Assembly: GCA_023053545.1 (NCBI GenBank)
Contig: JAKZAN010000001.1
Coordinates: 8,018,565-8,082,564 of the forward strand
Reading direction: 5' to 3'
DNA length: 64,000 bases
Origin: Lepidurus packardi
Taxonomy: Eukaryota; Arthropoda; Branchiopoda; Notostraca; Triopsidae
Of the stretch, positions 20,680 through 31,785 are shown piece after piece. Made by a program: the position numbers and the translations under genes. Under the pieces are notes generated by a model. It worked only from the letters and a program-made list of their open reading frames with translations, did not search any database and was not told the origin of the DNA. Each line of letters opens with the position of its first letter. The stretch's first letter is position 1.

Positions 20680-23302
20680 TCATTTACAACTGTAAAGTAA
20701 TTTTTCGGAAGTGCAGCTCTGACAGTTCACTTCGCAACAGTGCTTCTGGTTGATTAGCTTGCACTTGCATGATACAGTAACCGTGCTTTGTTGAATATTG
20801 TAACCTCGTCCACAGCACATGACGTCACAGTTTTCCCCTTTGAGGCATTCGCGACCACTCGTGCCATTACCGTAGGAACTTTGCAGGCAAAAATCAGGAG
20901 ACTTGTCTAGAAACACCAGAGCGTTTCTATTGGCTTTGAAAACCACATTGTCAGCTTTGGCTTTTTTCTCCTTGCTTGATTCCTGCCGTTGTGGTGGAGC
21001 GGATTGTTTACTGAATTTCTTTGCACCGGAGAGCAAAGCTGCGGCATTGCTGCTACTCTTGGCCCAGACCGCAGACGTCAGCGTGTAACCGTGGATCTTT
21101 GCTGAGGCAGGTATGGGCGAACTCGTGCTGCTGCTAATGGCGACTGTCTTTCTGGACGTTAGTTGGCTGTTCCCTGCTATATTATCCACGTATGACACTT
21201 TTGCTTGAACGGCTGTCTCATATTTCCTTTTTAGCTGTGCCGCCGTCTCGGGGAAAGCCGCTAATTGACTCCAACAGGTTTGCATGGTACAAGAACTTGA
21301 GACGCCGTGACATTTACACGTGCGACGTACCAAACTTTCCACTACCTAGAAAAATATCAAATAGGAGATTTGTCTGTTTGTTTTTGGCATAAAAAGAAGA
21401 AATAAGATAAATTATCAAATTTTTCAAGATACAATTCTGAAGTTTTTCCATGTGCTTTGCGTGTAGTTGTACACTTAATGACTGTCATTAGGAGACAAGA
21501 AAATTTGGGTTATGGAAAGTATTATTTTGCTGTCGTTTATCTGGGAAGACCCTTATAAGGAATACGAGGATTAGAATGGTTTGTCGCTTGTTCCCATACA
21601 TCAACGTCCTGGTTCTTGAGAAGTTCTTCCAGTTTCAGGTCCAGGAGTCTACTAAACTGTACACAGGTAGCTTCGGGATGGCTTTTGAGATCCGAGTCGT
21701 CAGCATTTGTCCCCGATCCTTATCGGCACTGCTCATTTGAAAGGGTTTTTTTGGGCATGAAAAAGCTCCGTCAACGCCGTCTTAAAGACTTTTCACATGG
21801 AAAAATTCGATCCTAAAATCAAAATTTGACGCGTAGTCTATCGCATATTACCGTCTATCACATTTCAGTACCGTCTGATAATCATCTAGAGCTACAGGTG
21901 TCAGTTATTAGTATGAGAATCCTAATTCTCGTTCGGTCTCACGAAAACTCCTTCCCCGATAAGAAAGGATCTTAAACTTTACTTTGATTGGATCCAACTT
22001 TGTTTTGTCAAATACTGCACTCGTCCAGGTATTCCGTAAACGCAAATATTTGTGAAAAAAAGCTAACTTTACCTGCATGCCAAGTCGGATGTTATGGCGG
22101 TCAATGCGAGATCGAAGATCAAACGTGGCACGTTTGCTGAGCGCCAATTCTGTTTTGCGATGACTTCGGTGGCCAGTTTGACTCCGGTGACTGTTGGTGG
22201 AAGCGGTAATTTGACGACCTGGGCGCTTGGTACTCAAATAGCGAGATTTTGAAGATCCGGTTACGTGCGGCTTGGAGGCTGCAGGGCGATGGGGTTGTTC
22301 GTGTGCCGTACCGGGAGTTAAGGAAAAAAACTTGTTGGTATAAGATCTGCCGAAGCGCAAGTTATCTCCACAGCCGCCCCATTTCCACGTTTGCCTTGTT
22401 TCCACCTTGTTACTCGCTTCGGCGCAATGGCATTTCTTGAGTTTGTCGGCCGCGCAGGCTCGCGAGATGGAGTGCTCCAAGGCGGCTGAGGAAAACGCGT
22501 ACAAAACGGCCGTTTCTTTTAATGCTAAAACATCCATACACAAAGGAGGGGAAAGGTGTCAAAATTAGGCCCTTTGAAATACTAGACCGTAAATAATGTA
22601 AGTATGAGTTTCATGTGTGAATGTTCATATTTCCTTAAGGAAGAAAACAAAGTCACCAAAACTCCTAAAGGCTGAGCTTTCGGTCACCTTCCTAAAGGCG
22701 TCAACTGCTGGGGCGGAGGATTTGGCGCGTAGTAAAAACTTGTTAACGATGAGTGAGAAAGTCTCTTTTCTCTAAAAGCTCGTGCAGTCGTTCCGAAGGC
22801 CTGTTGTTGGCCCACTCGGGGAAAGACTTTCCCAAATTGTCAATCTGGAGTACAACAATAGCCCTTTTCCCCAAGCCCTAGCGATTGTTAGCCCCAAAGT
22901 ACCTTTACTTATGAGCTCTTAACGTTTTTTAAACATCACTGGCGATAGCTTGTGCAGTCTGTAGGCTTTGTGTGTGGCTTATAAATACCTGACTTGATAA
23001 TTTGCAGTCTAGATGGCTCTAATAAGTTGCAATCCCAGCGTTCGTATTGAAACACTTGTCGACAGTGTGTTGCAGCGAGATCTACAGCGTCTACCAAAGT
23101 CTCGGCCATGCCTTCGCCTTGGCGGCAATACTTTTGCTGTTGCTTATTCATATGCAGAAGATTGCAAAGGTCCGTGCCTTGTAGCGACGTATTCTTGAAG
23201 GTTGCGGATGGCACCAGAACTGCATTAGGGTGCTGTTGAGAAAGGGGTTTTGGGGAGTTCCGGGGCAGCAGGAACCGAGGCAAAACGACGTCCGAACTTA
23301 AC
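20680..23302 (-). CDS. Wnt9: Wnt9 (Drosophila Wnt4 orthologue), missing only its first exon
   Basis: Secreted Wnt ligand. Exons on the minus strand: 22989-23302, 22073-22524 and 20680-21345 (stop TGA at 20680-20682), with continuous phase. Exon 2 gives GTDLCNLLHMNKQQQKYC, AETLVDAVDLAATHCRQ and ERWDCNL. Exon 3 gives LKETAVLYAFSSAALEHSI and WKWGGCGDNLRFG; the WxWGxCGDNL block is the Wnt9 signature. Exon 4 gives RRTCKCHGVSSSCTMQTCW, FLDKSPDFC, MCCGRGYN and ends CTSEKLLYSCK. Two long low-complexity insertions set it apart from human WNT9: about 60 residues after CGDNLRFGRSYTNKF and about 50 between KRKYETAVQAK and LVFLDKSPDFC. The signal-peptide exon must lie right of 23302; the acceptor CTACAG requires an upstream exon ending in phase 2. 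I could not locate it. The visible part is about 475 residues. Confidence 0.93.
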
Positions 23303-26300
23303 CTGTAGCCATAAATGAGAGCAGTAAGTCAGGAAATTAATCAATTGCTTTACTTAGAGCTACACAAACATGGTGTAAACTGAAAAAAAAAAGGTTCTAA
23401 GTTGTTGTTTTTTAAGGAAGGGAAGAGTCAAGTGTTTGGAGGTATTGACGAAGTGATTGACGAAGAGCGGAAGTTTGTTTTTAGGCACCACTAGTTTCCT
23501 CCAATACACAAGACAAGGTTTTTACCACATCCGTAATGCCTAATATTATGTCAAAAACCTCTGTGGAGTTTTCTCTGACGTATTACGAGTTCGCTGGCTA
23601 TAGCCATGCAGGCGTGGTTTATGTGCTTTGGGTCGTAAAACGCTACTTTTACGAGGCAAACTATTTATCCTGCGCTTGACAAATACTCTCCTTCCCACCC
23701 TTATTCATCCACCCTTGAATAAATCGCCCACGGTTGTTCTTCGGTGAACTTGCTTGAGATCTTTTACTTTTAAGAGTTTGCATTCGGAAAGCGATTTGGT
23801 TTACGCTGCTCAAAAATGTGCCTCAATGGAGCAACGAGCAGCAGCAGACGCGCGTTTGTAACCTAGGAAATGGCCTTTGTAAACACGACGTTTTTGGAAG
23901 TCCTCAGACGCTTTAATTGGACGGAATAATAAGCAAGTGCATGAGGGGGGGCTCATTTATGTCAGCGGGTCACGGGATTCATAAAAATCCTTTCCAGACC
24001 GTCATACTTCAATAAGAAAAATAAAATAAAGCTCCGTCACATTTGTTCTTAGTACAAAACTGGTGCACAATTAACCCTAAAAAAACGGAATCTTCTTTCG
24101 AAAAACATGAATCTTACCCAAATCTAGAGCTGTTGGTACCAATTATGGGCCAGGTTAGCGTTACCCAAACCAAAACTACGGTAAAACACGTGGGACTTCC
24201 CAAAGCCATTGAATCACGTGCTCCAGCCATGGTCACATTGGCGAATTAGTATTAAGAAGTCGTAAAATAAAAAGACGTGAACTCTCCCCCCTATAGAAGT
24301 TTCCCAAGGTTTTGACTTGCTGGGGTTGTTGGGAGTAACTAAGACAGGCCCTTTTTTTGTTATTCCCCCCACTTTGGGATTCTTTCTGTAATTTTCACAA
24401 TCTTACGTTGAAAAAGGGGCTCACTGAATGGTTATAATAACGATCGCACCCATACAAGTTCGTACAACCAAGTGACACATTACGGAGGAAGATATGTGGA
24501 CTTGCTTTCCGTTCGTTGCCGAGGACACGATGGCGAAGAGCGCAGCATTCACTCACGACCTGAAGTACTGGACACTCAGTTTGCGTTTGCTGCGAAAGCT
24601 ACCCCGAACAGGCGTGCGACGCTCTAAAAGAGGAGGAGGAACAGGATGCGATGTAGAAATTTTCAGTTTATGGAAAAGAAAGAAGAGTGTCAGTGTCGAC
24701 CCTCATTGACAGGCCCATAAGGGGTTTCTTAGCTTTGGGAGTGTAAAGGAGATTTTCCGGGGACAGTAAAACTTTTTCGTATTCTGTCAAGATATCACCC
24801 CGTAGCATCCCTCTCCTCCCTTGCCCAAATTTTTCCCTTGTAGAGCGTTGGTCTACTCTCACCTACACCGGAGCAATGGGATGCTGCCGAGCGGCAGGGG
24901 TGATGTAAAACAGAGGGCTTGAAAGACGGATCCAATACTAACCACTATGAAAGACAAGCCAGAGCCTATCTTACCCTTCTGTAGATGCTGCTTATTATGT
25001 TCTTGACACCCAATTAGCCTTCCAAAAGTGCGTTAAGTTTGGTACACATACACCACTCTTTTCATTTCACAGAATCCGGATACGTGCGCGCCTTGGCTAG
25101 AGTCCTACAGCGAAGGTTGTTGGCATTATACGCTAAGTGTTACGCCAAAAAACGAGTAGTCAAAAAGGTGACTTGTTTGCTAATGGGATATGCAACTGGT
25201 AGGTTTGAGGTAGACACTCACACACACACACATACACACACACATATATATATACACACACACACACACCAGCACAGGGACAGATTAGCTAGAGAATAAT
25301 TTTGGAGTGGTGCCGGGTTATAATGAGGCGTAGCTGCATATAAGGCTAAGATTATATGATGGCCTGACTCCAAGAAATATGGCCTGGACAGTGGGCATTG
25401 TCCTGCGTTCTTTGTCATCAAAGCATGGCGATGACAGTGAAAATAGGTTCTAGCTGGGGATCCGTTTTAAAAACAAGGAATGAGACCAGTTTTTGTGATG
25501 CAATGGCGGCTTTCTCCTGGGGGAGAGAGCTTTTCGGTCTTTAAGCATTGCGCTTTTTTAGGGAGCCGAGGAGAGAATAAAACAACTTCCTCAGTCATAT
25601 CTTTGCATTCGTATAATGAAAGATGTGAAACTTAACAAGTCTGCTAAACGGCCAGTTCTCATCCCTCCACGCGATCCCATCCAAGACAGATCTATTTGTT
25701 TAGATTTCTTCACGCCGACCGACCTGTCGGCACGTTTAGGCTATGCAGACCTAAATTGACGAAAGTTAAGATCGCTTTCCAAAAGGCGCCTTGTGGAATC
25801 AGTGTTCTGTGATACCAGACAAGCCTAAACGTATGCAGTGAGTAAGAATAAGATTAAAAAAAAAAAAAAAAACACGCTGAAAATGCGAGGATGAGTAAAA
25901 CGGACAAAAATGGCATTAATTGTGTCGTTAGCAGGAATTTGTTTGTGGGACGTGACGTGGGTGGTTAAATTACTTGCGCGTTAGGTTGGGGATAGCCCTT
26001 TCTGTTCACTTGTATGGAGCTAAAAGCAGGCACATTCCGACAAATTGAAGCTGCCTTAAAATACCTCTATGACACATCCTTGTTATTTTCTTGGGAACAA
26101 CCCCTCGACAGGTGTATTCCTGTCAAGCTTTAACTAGCTCCGGCGAATACCATGCACTTGTTTTCATGCAAAGTTTTCCTGTATTGTCTACCGACAGGTT
26201 ACAAATTAATAATTTTTTTGCGTAGGAGCAAGGGAGAGAGAGTTATGCATGGATACAAATTGTGAGAAGGCAATACATATATACCTTTTGATCCCACTTC

Positions 26301-26370
26301 AACTGTAACAAAGACGAAACAAAATAGAGAACCGAAAAATACAATAGGTGGTAAATAAGTTTACGTCAAA
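23303..26370. other. Upstream of Wnt9: missing exon 1 expected here, otherwise no gene seen
   Basis: This interval lies between Wnt9 exon 2 and the 3' end of the BTB zinc-finger gene. The Wnt9 first exon and promoter probably lie here. I looked for a minus-strand ATG followed by a hydrophobic stretch and a phase-2 donor and found no convincing candidate. A (CA)n/(TA)n microsatellite sits at 25216-25270 and an A run at 25856-25872. Confidence 0.5.
25216..25270. repeat. (CA)n/(TA)n microsatellite
   Basis: About 55 bp of CA dinucleotides interrupted by a TATATATATA segment, flanked by unique sequence. The His/Thr-rich open frame crossing it is a by-product. Confidence 0.95.
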
Positions 26371-27801
26371 TTATTCCTTTTCATTTTGGTTTTTCTTAAT
26401 CATATCGACGAAAGTTTCTAAACGTGTTGGGTTAGGAATTTGCAAAACCATGTGAGCCTCTTCTAAAATTAACAGCCCATTATGGGCGTCACTTTTAGAG
26501 AGGCTGTGTAAAGACATGACGTGTTGTTCCCATTCCTCGTGCGAGTTCAGGGTTGTCGGGCACCACTTGCAAGGCAAGCTCACACTTCGGGCATGGACGG
26601 CTTTGATATGACGACGGCGGAAGCCCCAGCTGGTGTACGCACGGTCACAGAACGGGCACGGGTAAGGAGGATAAGCACCGGCATTGCGACAAACTAATTT
26701 TTTTTTTTTTATTTCAGTGGGAGAAAGTCAATTTGGCAATAAGTTACCTGTGCTTCCATCATGGTGAAGCTCGATTAAAGATGATCCTTCACCAAAGACC
26801 CCAGCTATAAACCGTAAAAAAATAGTGATACTATAAAGACAAAGAATAGGATAATGAGGTTTACCTTGAGACAAAACGGGATCTAGTGTTTCAACAACAG
26901 GGACATTGTGTTTCAAAGTCTGTGATAACTCGTCCGGGGCCTGGTTTTCAGTGTCGATTACGCACGTGTCTTGTGGTTCGTCTTCCTTTTGCATAGCATG
27001 GCCATCGTTGGATTCTGTGTCCACCAGTTCGTGTTTAAGTTGCAGATCAGACTCCGAACGAGACTCTGTATTGCTTGTCGACTGTTTTTGCTCAATTCTA
27101 CGCGTCGCTTCCTCCTTTTCAGTCTCTTTCTTTGATTTTTTCCTCTTGGGTTTGTCGGCAGGTGCCTTAAGATCGACCTTCTTGGATCTTTTTGGAACAG
27201 CAACCGGTACATTATCTTGCTTGGAAGGCTTGGCTTTCTTGGTCGGTGGAGAAGACTCCTTGTCACTTTCCGGATTTGAAGCAAAATTTGGTGGCTCTGG
27301 CGTTGACTGATTAGGATTAGTCTGTCATAAAAGCGTAACTTTAGTAATTGTAGGTAAGAAGGTGCCAAATGTGAATACCGCACCTTTTCTTTGTCACCTA
27401 AGTTACAAAGCCCCCTTATTTGCAACGTTCCAGCAGCTTTGAGCAAACTCGGTAATTGATCCTGGGAAATATTAACCTCTCCACGGTAAATAAACTGTAG
27501 AATAGCCTCCAGATCCGGCACCAATACGTTATGCAGGATTACAATAGGGTGATGGCAAGGATTGTTCTAAGACAAAGGTTAAGGTTATTTGTAATTATCT
27601 GGCTTGTTTTTCTGGGCTTACCCTAAGCATTGTTTTAAATACTGGGCTACAAGCTGACAGCATAACCTTGTGAGCTTTAATTTCCTGACCCTCACACACT
27701 AAGGTTATATCCAAAAGGGCTTCTTCATCCCACATATACTCAAATGTTGATGTTAGGCTGCTATGAAAGTTGTTCCATCTGAGGCAAACTTGTTGAGCCA
27801 T
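26371..27801 (-). CDS. BTB/POZ protein with two C-terminal C2H2 zinc fingers (lola/tramtrack-type)
   Basis: Probable sequence-specific nuclear transcription regulator. Five exons: 27622-27801, 27384-27566, 26865-27321, 26748-26804 and 26371-26693, 399 codons plus stop, with phase continuous throughout. Residues 1-120 form the arthropod TTK-type BTB: MAQQVCLRWNNFHSSLTSTF, LVCEGQEIKAHKVMLSACSP, then NNPCHHPIVIL and FIYRGEVNISQDQLPSLLKA. A 150-residue acidic/Lys-rich linker follows, with basic runs such as KPKRKKSKKE that could be nuclear localisation signals. A 19-residue exon precedes the last exon, which has two fingers: CPFC-x12-H-x4-H and CKWC-x12-H-x4-H. The last acceptor (TTAG at 26694-26697) has an A-rich upstream tract and is the weakest junction. 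In lola and mod(mdg4), different finger exons are spliced to a common BTB, so other 3' exons are possible. I cannot assign a one-to-one fly orthologue. Confidence 0.87.
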
Positions 27802-28114
27802 TTCTCAGTGGCTAGTATAAATAAACAGAATTGTTTAATGAGCAGCTTTTAAACTAGTTTTGCACTACAGCTTTGCTTGTACTTACACCTTCTTAAAGCG
27901 TTCTAACTGAACAATCAAAACAAACTTGCTTCTTCTCTTCCTTCTGTTCTGTCTTGATGTGCGCTAGCCTAGACAGCGAAACACGCGTTGTAAACGTGGG
28001 TCTCGATAAAATGCGAACGCAAAATTCGAATTCCCATACAAGCAAGAAGGGTCTAAAACCGTATAGCGACGTAACCCTATTCAGTAAAATCCTTCAGAAA
28101 ATGTTCCGAAAATA
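27802..28114. promoter_or_regulatory. Upstream region of the BTB zinc-finger gene
   Basis: About 310 bp between the BTB start codon (minus strand, 27801) and the decayed non-LTR retrotransposon. It should hold the 5' UTR and core promoter. I recognise no specific promoter element. Confidence 0.4.
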
Positions 28115-28771
28115 TTACTTAGATCTTTCAGAAAAGTGGAGATTGTGTTTCCTTGTGTTTCCAGCGTTTCCTTCGTCGTCTTTTGAGCCATCTGTAAAGA
28201 TTACTTTCCTATCTTTGTAACGCTTCTCAAAGAAATCTAACATTGCTGTGTGTCTTCCGGCCGGGTAGACTGATTTCGTGGCTAGTCCTGGTATTGAATC
28301 CGTGGCTAGTCCTGGTATTGAATCTCGTTTCCTGTCCTTCATTCCCCTTGCTCGTCTGTAGTTGTACCCCGCTTTGAACTTTTGCAAAGTGTTTCGCAAA
28401 CTCTTCAGCTATATCCTCTTCTTTCTCGCACATATCCCCGTTCTCCTTTATTATATTTCCTAAACCCTTGCCTCCCCTGCCTTCCATTCTCCCAATAAGT
28501 TCTTCCCCCCTAACTTTTCTCTCCATGCCCTCCTTTTGATGTTACGAAAGGTCTTTTTTCATTGCGCTTGTGCTTTTTGATAGTTCTCTAAGTTAGTTTT
28601 TGAAGGATCTCTCTTGAATTCTCTGTAACATTGTCTCATTATGCCCATTAGCCTACTGCACTCCTCGTTCCACCACATTTTCCTATTACTAGTCTCTTTT
28701 TGGTTATTTTTCTTTGGTCCTCCTTTGAGCGGTATGTGTCTTTTGCATACTTCTATGAGCTTTTCTACATA
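28115..28771 (-). mobile_element. Non-LTR retrotransposon (LINE) ORF2 remnant, left part
   Basis: Read on the minus strand, 28527-28771 encodes an endonuclease-to-RT linker (KMWWNEECSRLMGIMRQCY), and 28227-28526 continues with EEDIAEEFAKHFAKV, typical of the stretch before the reverse transcriptase. The text then jumps to an RNase H-like block (KVIFTDGSKDDEG) at 28115-28230, so the whole RT domain is deleted. A 24-bp tandem duplication (28277-28324) sits at the deletion joint. Presence of RNase H points to a clade such as I, R1, LOA or Outcast. The remnant is interrupted at 28772 by the Ty3/Gypsy element and resumes at 33268. Confidence 0.82.
28277..28324. repeat. 24-bp tandem duplication inside the LINE remnant
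   Basis: The unit CGTGGCTAGTCCTGGTATTG plus AATC occurs twice without a gap (28277-28300 and 28301-28324). It lies at the point where the RT domain is missing, so it probably arose during deletion repair. Confidence 0.95.
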
Positions 28772-28918
28772 TGTAATGTATTTTAAGCTAGTAGCAAAAC
28801 AAGCTTTGTATTCTCAAAGGCCAAGGGCGGACTGGGCCTGTCATAGGGTTGAGTTCCTATGACAGGTCAGCCCGGGGCAATGGTGTACGTCACTAATGCC
28901 TCAAGCAAGTACACCACA
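28772..28918 (-). repeat. 3' LTR of the Ty3/Gypsy element
   Basis: 147 bp, TG...CA ends, identical to the copy at 33116-33262 as far as I can compare by eye. It contains an 11-bp inverted repeat, CCTGTCATAGG / CCTATGACAGG, separated by about 8 bp. Confidence 0.97.
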
Positions 28919-28933
28919 ATTCCTTCCCTCTTA
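28919..28933 (-). other. Polypurine tract of the Ty3/Gypsy element
   Basis: On the element strand the sequence just before the 3' LTR is AGAGGGAAGGAAT, directly adjacent to the LTR, as expected for the plus-strand primer of this family. Confidence 0.75.
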
Positions 28934-29019
28934 CTTTAGAAATCCCATCACCACCCATCACCAACATTTAACACAGGCTAAAGCCACGAAACTCAACATG
29001 AAATAACAGGACAATCATT

Positions 29020-31754
29020 TCAGTCATCATATACATACGCACGATCTTTATTACTCTTCCTTAATCTGCTTGAGCGGCGTAACTCTTGCGGATTAATGAC
29101 TGATGATTCTTGCGGCTCTTGAGGACTTGATACTTGGTCAGGGACCGTTACTGGAACAGGAATAGGAGGTTCTTCTCTTGCTTGTGCCTCCACTTCTTCA
29201 ATGGGTAAATTTTCCTTAGCAGCAACTGGTATGTTTTCCCTTTGAACAGCCGGAATCTTCATCTCCACTGGCACCGTACCATCCTCCACGCTTACATCAA
29301 ATTGCATTTGGTCCACATGTCTCTTCATGACTATGGAACCCACTCGGACTTCATATAATACGGTTCCGATACGCTTCATAACTACTCCCTTCTGCCACCG
29401 TTTCATAGGACATCTAAAATCCCTTACGAGAACTTGGTCTCCTACAGCAAATTTGGGATTATTCCATAGTGGTGTTACCACTTTCCTCGTTGGCTGTAGT
29501 AGGTCTAACCGCGTACGTGGCTGATAGTTCAACAGCATATTAGCAGGGGACTTCCCTGTGACAGCATGAGGAGTCGTTCGGTATGTCATGAGAAATCTCA
29601 GGATTTTCAGTTGTAAATTTGCAGAGTTCTCCGTTGACTTTGAGAGGTGATTTTTCACTGTCTGAACAAATCTTTCCGCCAAGCCATTAGTTTGGGGGTG
29701 ATATGGGGCCCCCATTAGATGCTATTCCTACTCACGAATTCCTCCATTTCTTTTGAAGTGAACTGCGGTCCGTTGTCCGTGACTAGCTCGCACGGTAATC
29801 CAAATCTTGCAAATACTCCCCTGAACGCTTCAATAGTCTTTGAAGTCCTGTTGTCATTCAGAACGAAAACTTCGGGCCATTTGGAATATGCATCTACCAT
29901 TACCAGTAGCATCTTTCCATCCACTGGACCCGCGTAATCAGCATGCACCCGGTAAAAAGGTAAGTTCGGTGTAGGCCAGGTCGTATCTTTCACAGCTACT
30001 GGGTTCTTCGCAGCAGACTTGCAAGACGAACATTGACTTACTTTTGTTTCAATGTCAGAGTCCATTTTGGGCCACCAAAATCTGCTTCGAGCTAGTGCTT
30101 TCATCCGTACAATTCCAGGATGATTTTCATGCAGCAAATCCAGCACCGCTGGTCTCAAAGCTTCTGGAATAATCAATCTTCCATTCCAGAGGATAACGTC
30201 CTTCTCCATCGTTAGCTCAAATCGCTTGCTGTGGAAAAGCTGCAGCGCTCCTTTTGCGTCCTCTTGCGACCAGCCACTTCGCAACTTCTTTGTAACTTGC
30301 TGAAGAATTGGGTCTTTTCCATAGCCTGCTTTTACTGCGTTGAAATCCAATTCACAGTTCGCGACGGCTTCAACGTGGTAACACCTCGCTATCTCGGAGT
30401 CTAGATCTTCAAATTCGCAATCGATTGAATTCCTGGATAAGGCATCTGCATTTCCATGACTGCTTGACTTCCGATACTGCATGTCGTAGTCGTAAGCTGC
30501 TAATAGCAACGCCCAACGTTGCATACGAGCGGCAGCTAATGGTGGAATGCCAATTTTCGGACCCAATATGGCTAACAGAGGTCGGTGATCCGTCACCAAA
30601 ATGAATTTTCTTCCGTAAACGTAGTCATGGAAGCGCTTTACCCCGAACACAAGAGCCAAAGCTTCTTTGTCGATTTGTGAGTACATGCGCTCCGTCTTCG
30701 ATAACGTTTTCGAAGCGTACGCAATTGGTCTCTCCGATCCGTCAGGAAAAACGTGAGTTAAAACGGCGCCTACTCCCACAGGTGAGGCATCGCATTCCAT
30801 CTTCAGTGGTAAATCGGGATCGTAATGAGCAAGCACCGCATCTGATGATAGAATGCCTTTAAGTTTCTTCCATGACGACTCTTGCTCACTTGACCAATGC
30901 CAGACTTCAGAATTGCGAGTTAACTTCGTTAAGGGTTCCGCCAACGAAGATAGATTAGGTACAAACTTCCCGTAATATTGGACTAACCCTAAGAAGGACT
31001 TGACATCCCGTACATCCTTCGGTCTCGGTGCCTCCACGACGGCTAATATCTTCGCAGGATCCTTTTTTAATCCGGATTTGGATACCACATATCCTAGGAA
31101 TGGTACTTCTTCCACTCCAAAGTGACATTTCTTTCCTTCAAGCTTAACGTTGGCTTCTTGCAGACGAACCAAAAGCTGATTTAAATTTTCCCAATGCTCA
31201 TCTTCATTCTTCCCAGCCAGTAAAATGTCGTCCAAATAGTTTTTTGTAAAAGGCAGGTCGCATAGCAGCTTCTCCATAACTAGCTGAAATTTGGCTGGAG
31301 CCGATGCTATTCCGTAAGGCATTCGCGTATACTGAAACAAACCCCAAGGTGTCGTAATAGTTGTCAACTCTTGCGATTCCTTATCTAGCTCCAACTGAAG
31401 ATAAGCTTGTGACAAATCTAGTTTTGAAAACAGCTTCCCGCCATTTAACGTTGCAAACAGATCATTGGGTTTCGGAAGAGGGTGTTGATCAATAAGAAGC
31501 TCAGGATTAACGGTCATCTTATAGTCTCCACAAATCCTCACCTTGCCTCCCGGCTTCGGTACCACGACCAACGGTGTCGCCCAAGAGGAATGCATGACCT
31601 TCCGGATGATACCCGCTGCTTCCAATCGATCTAACTCTTCTTTGACTTTAGCCTTAACTGCGTAAGGTAAGGATCGAGGACGTAGAAAACGCGGTCTTGC
31701 ACCCGTCTTTAAGTCCAAATGTACCGTCGCAATCGGAGGTGCATCTTGCTCCAT
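29020..31754 (-). CDS. Ty3/Gypsy pol region (reverse transcriptase, RNase H, integrase)
   Basis: Reverse transcriptase with the YLDD active-site box in FTKNYLDDILLAG, and the GIIRKVMHSSWATPLVVVPK and PYGIASAPAKFQ blocks. RNase H with MECDASPVGVGAVL and the VTDHRPLLAI motif. Integrase with an HHCC zinc finger (HENHPGI to CSSCKS), a DDE core, and a C-terminal tail including GAPYHPQTNGLAERF. The region as a whole carries about one break. It is treated as a recent fossil and not as a host gene. Confidence 0.93.
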
Positions 31755-31785
31755 TTTAAATAACTTTGGATAATGCGTCGCTATA

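Noticed and set aside
21908-22072. Extension of the Wnt9 exon 3 reading frame past 22073
   Set aside because: A GTAAAG donor at 22072 and phase-correct joining to VVESLVRRTCKCHG show this is intron.
24494-24709. Candidate Wnt9 first exon region
   Set aside because: Minus-strand ATG at about 24560 gives MLRSSPSCPRQR with no hydrophobic signal sequence and a poor donor.
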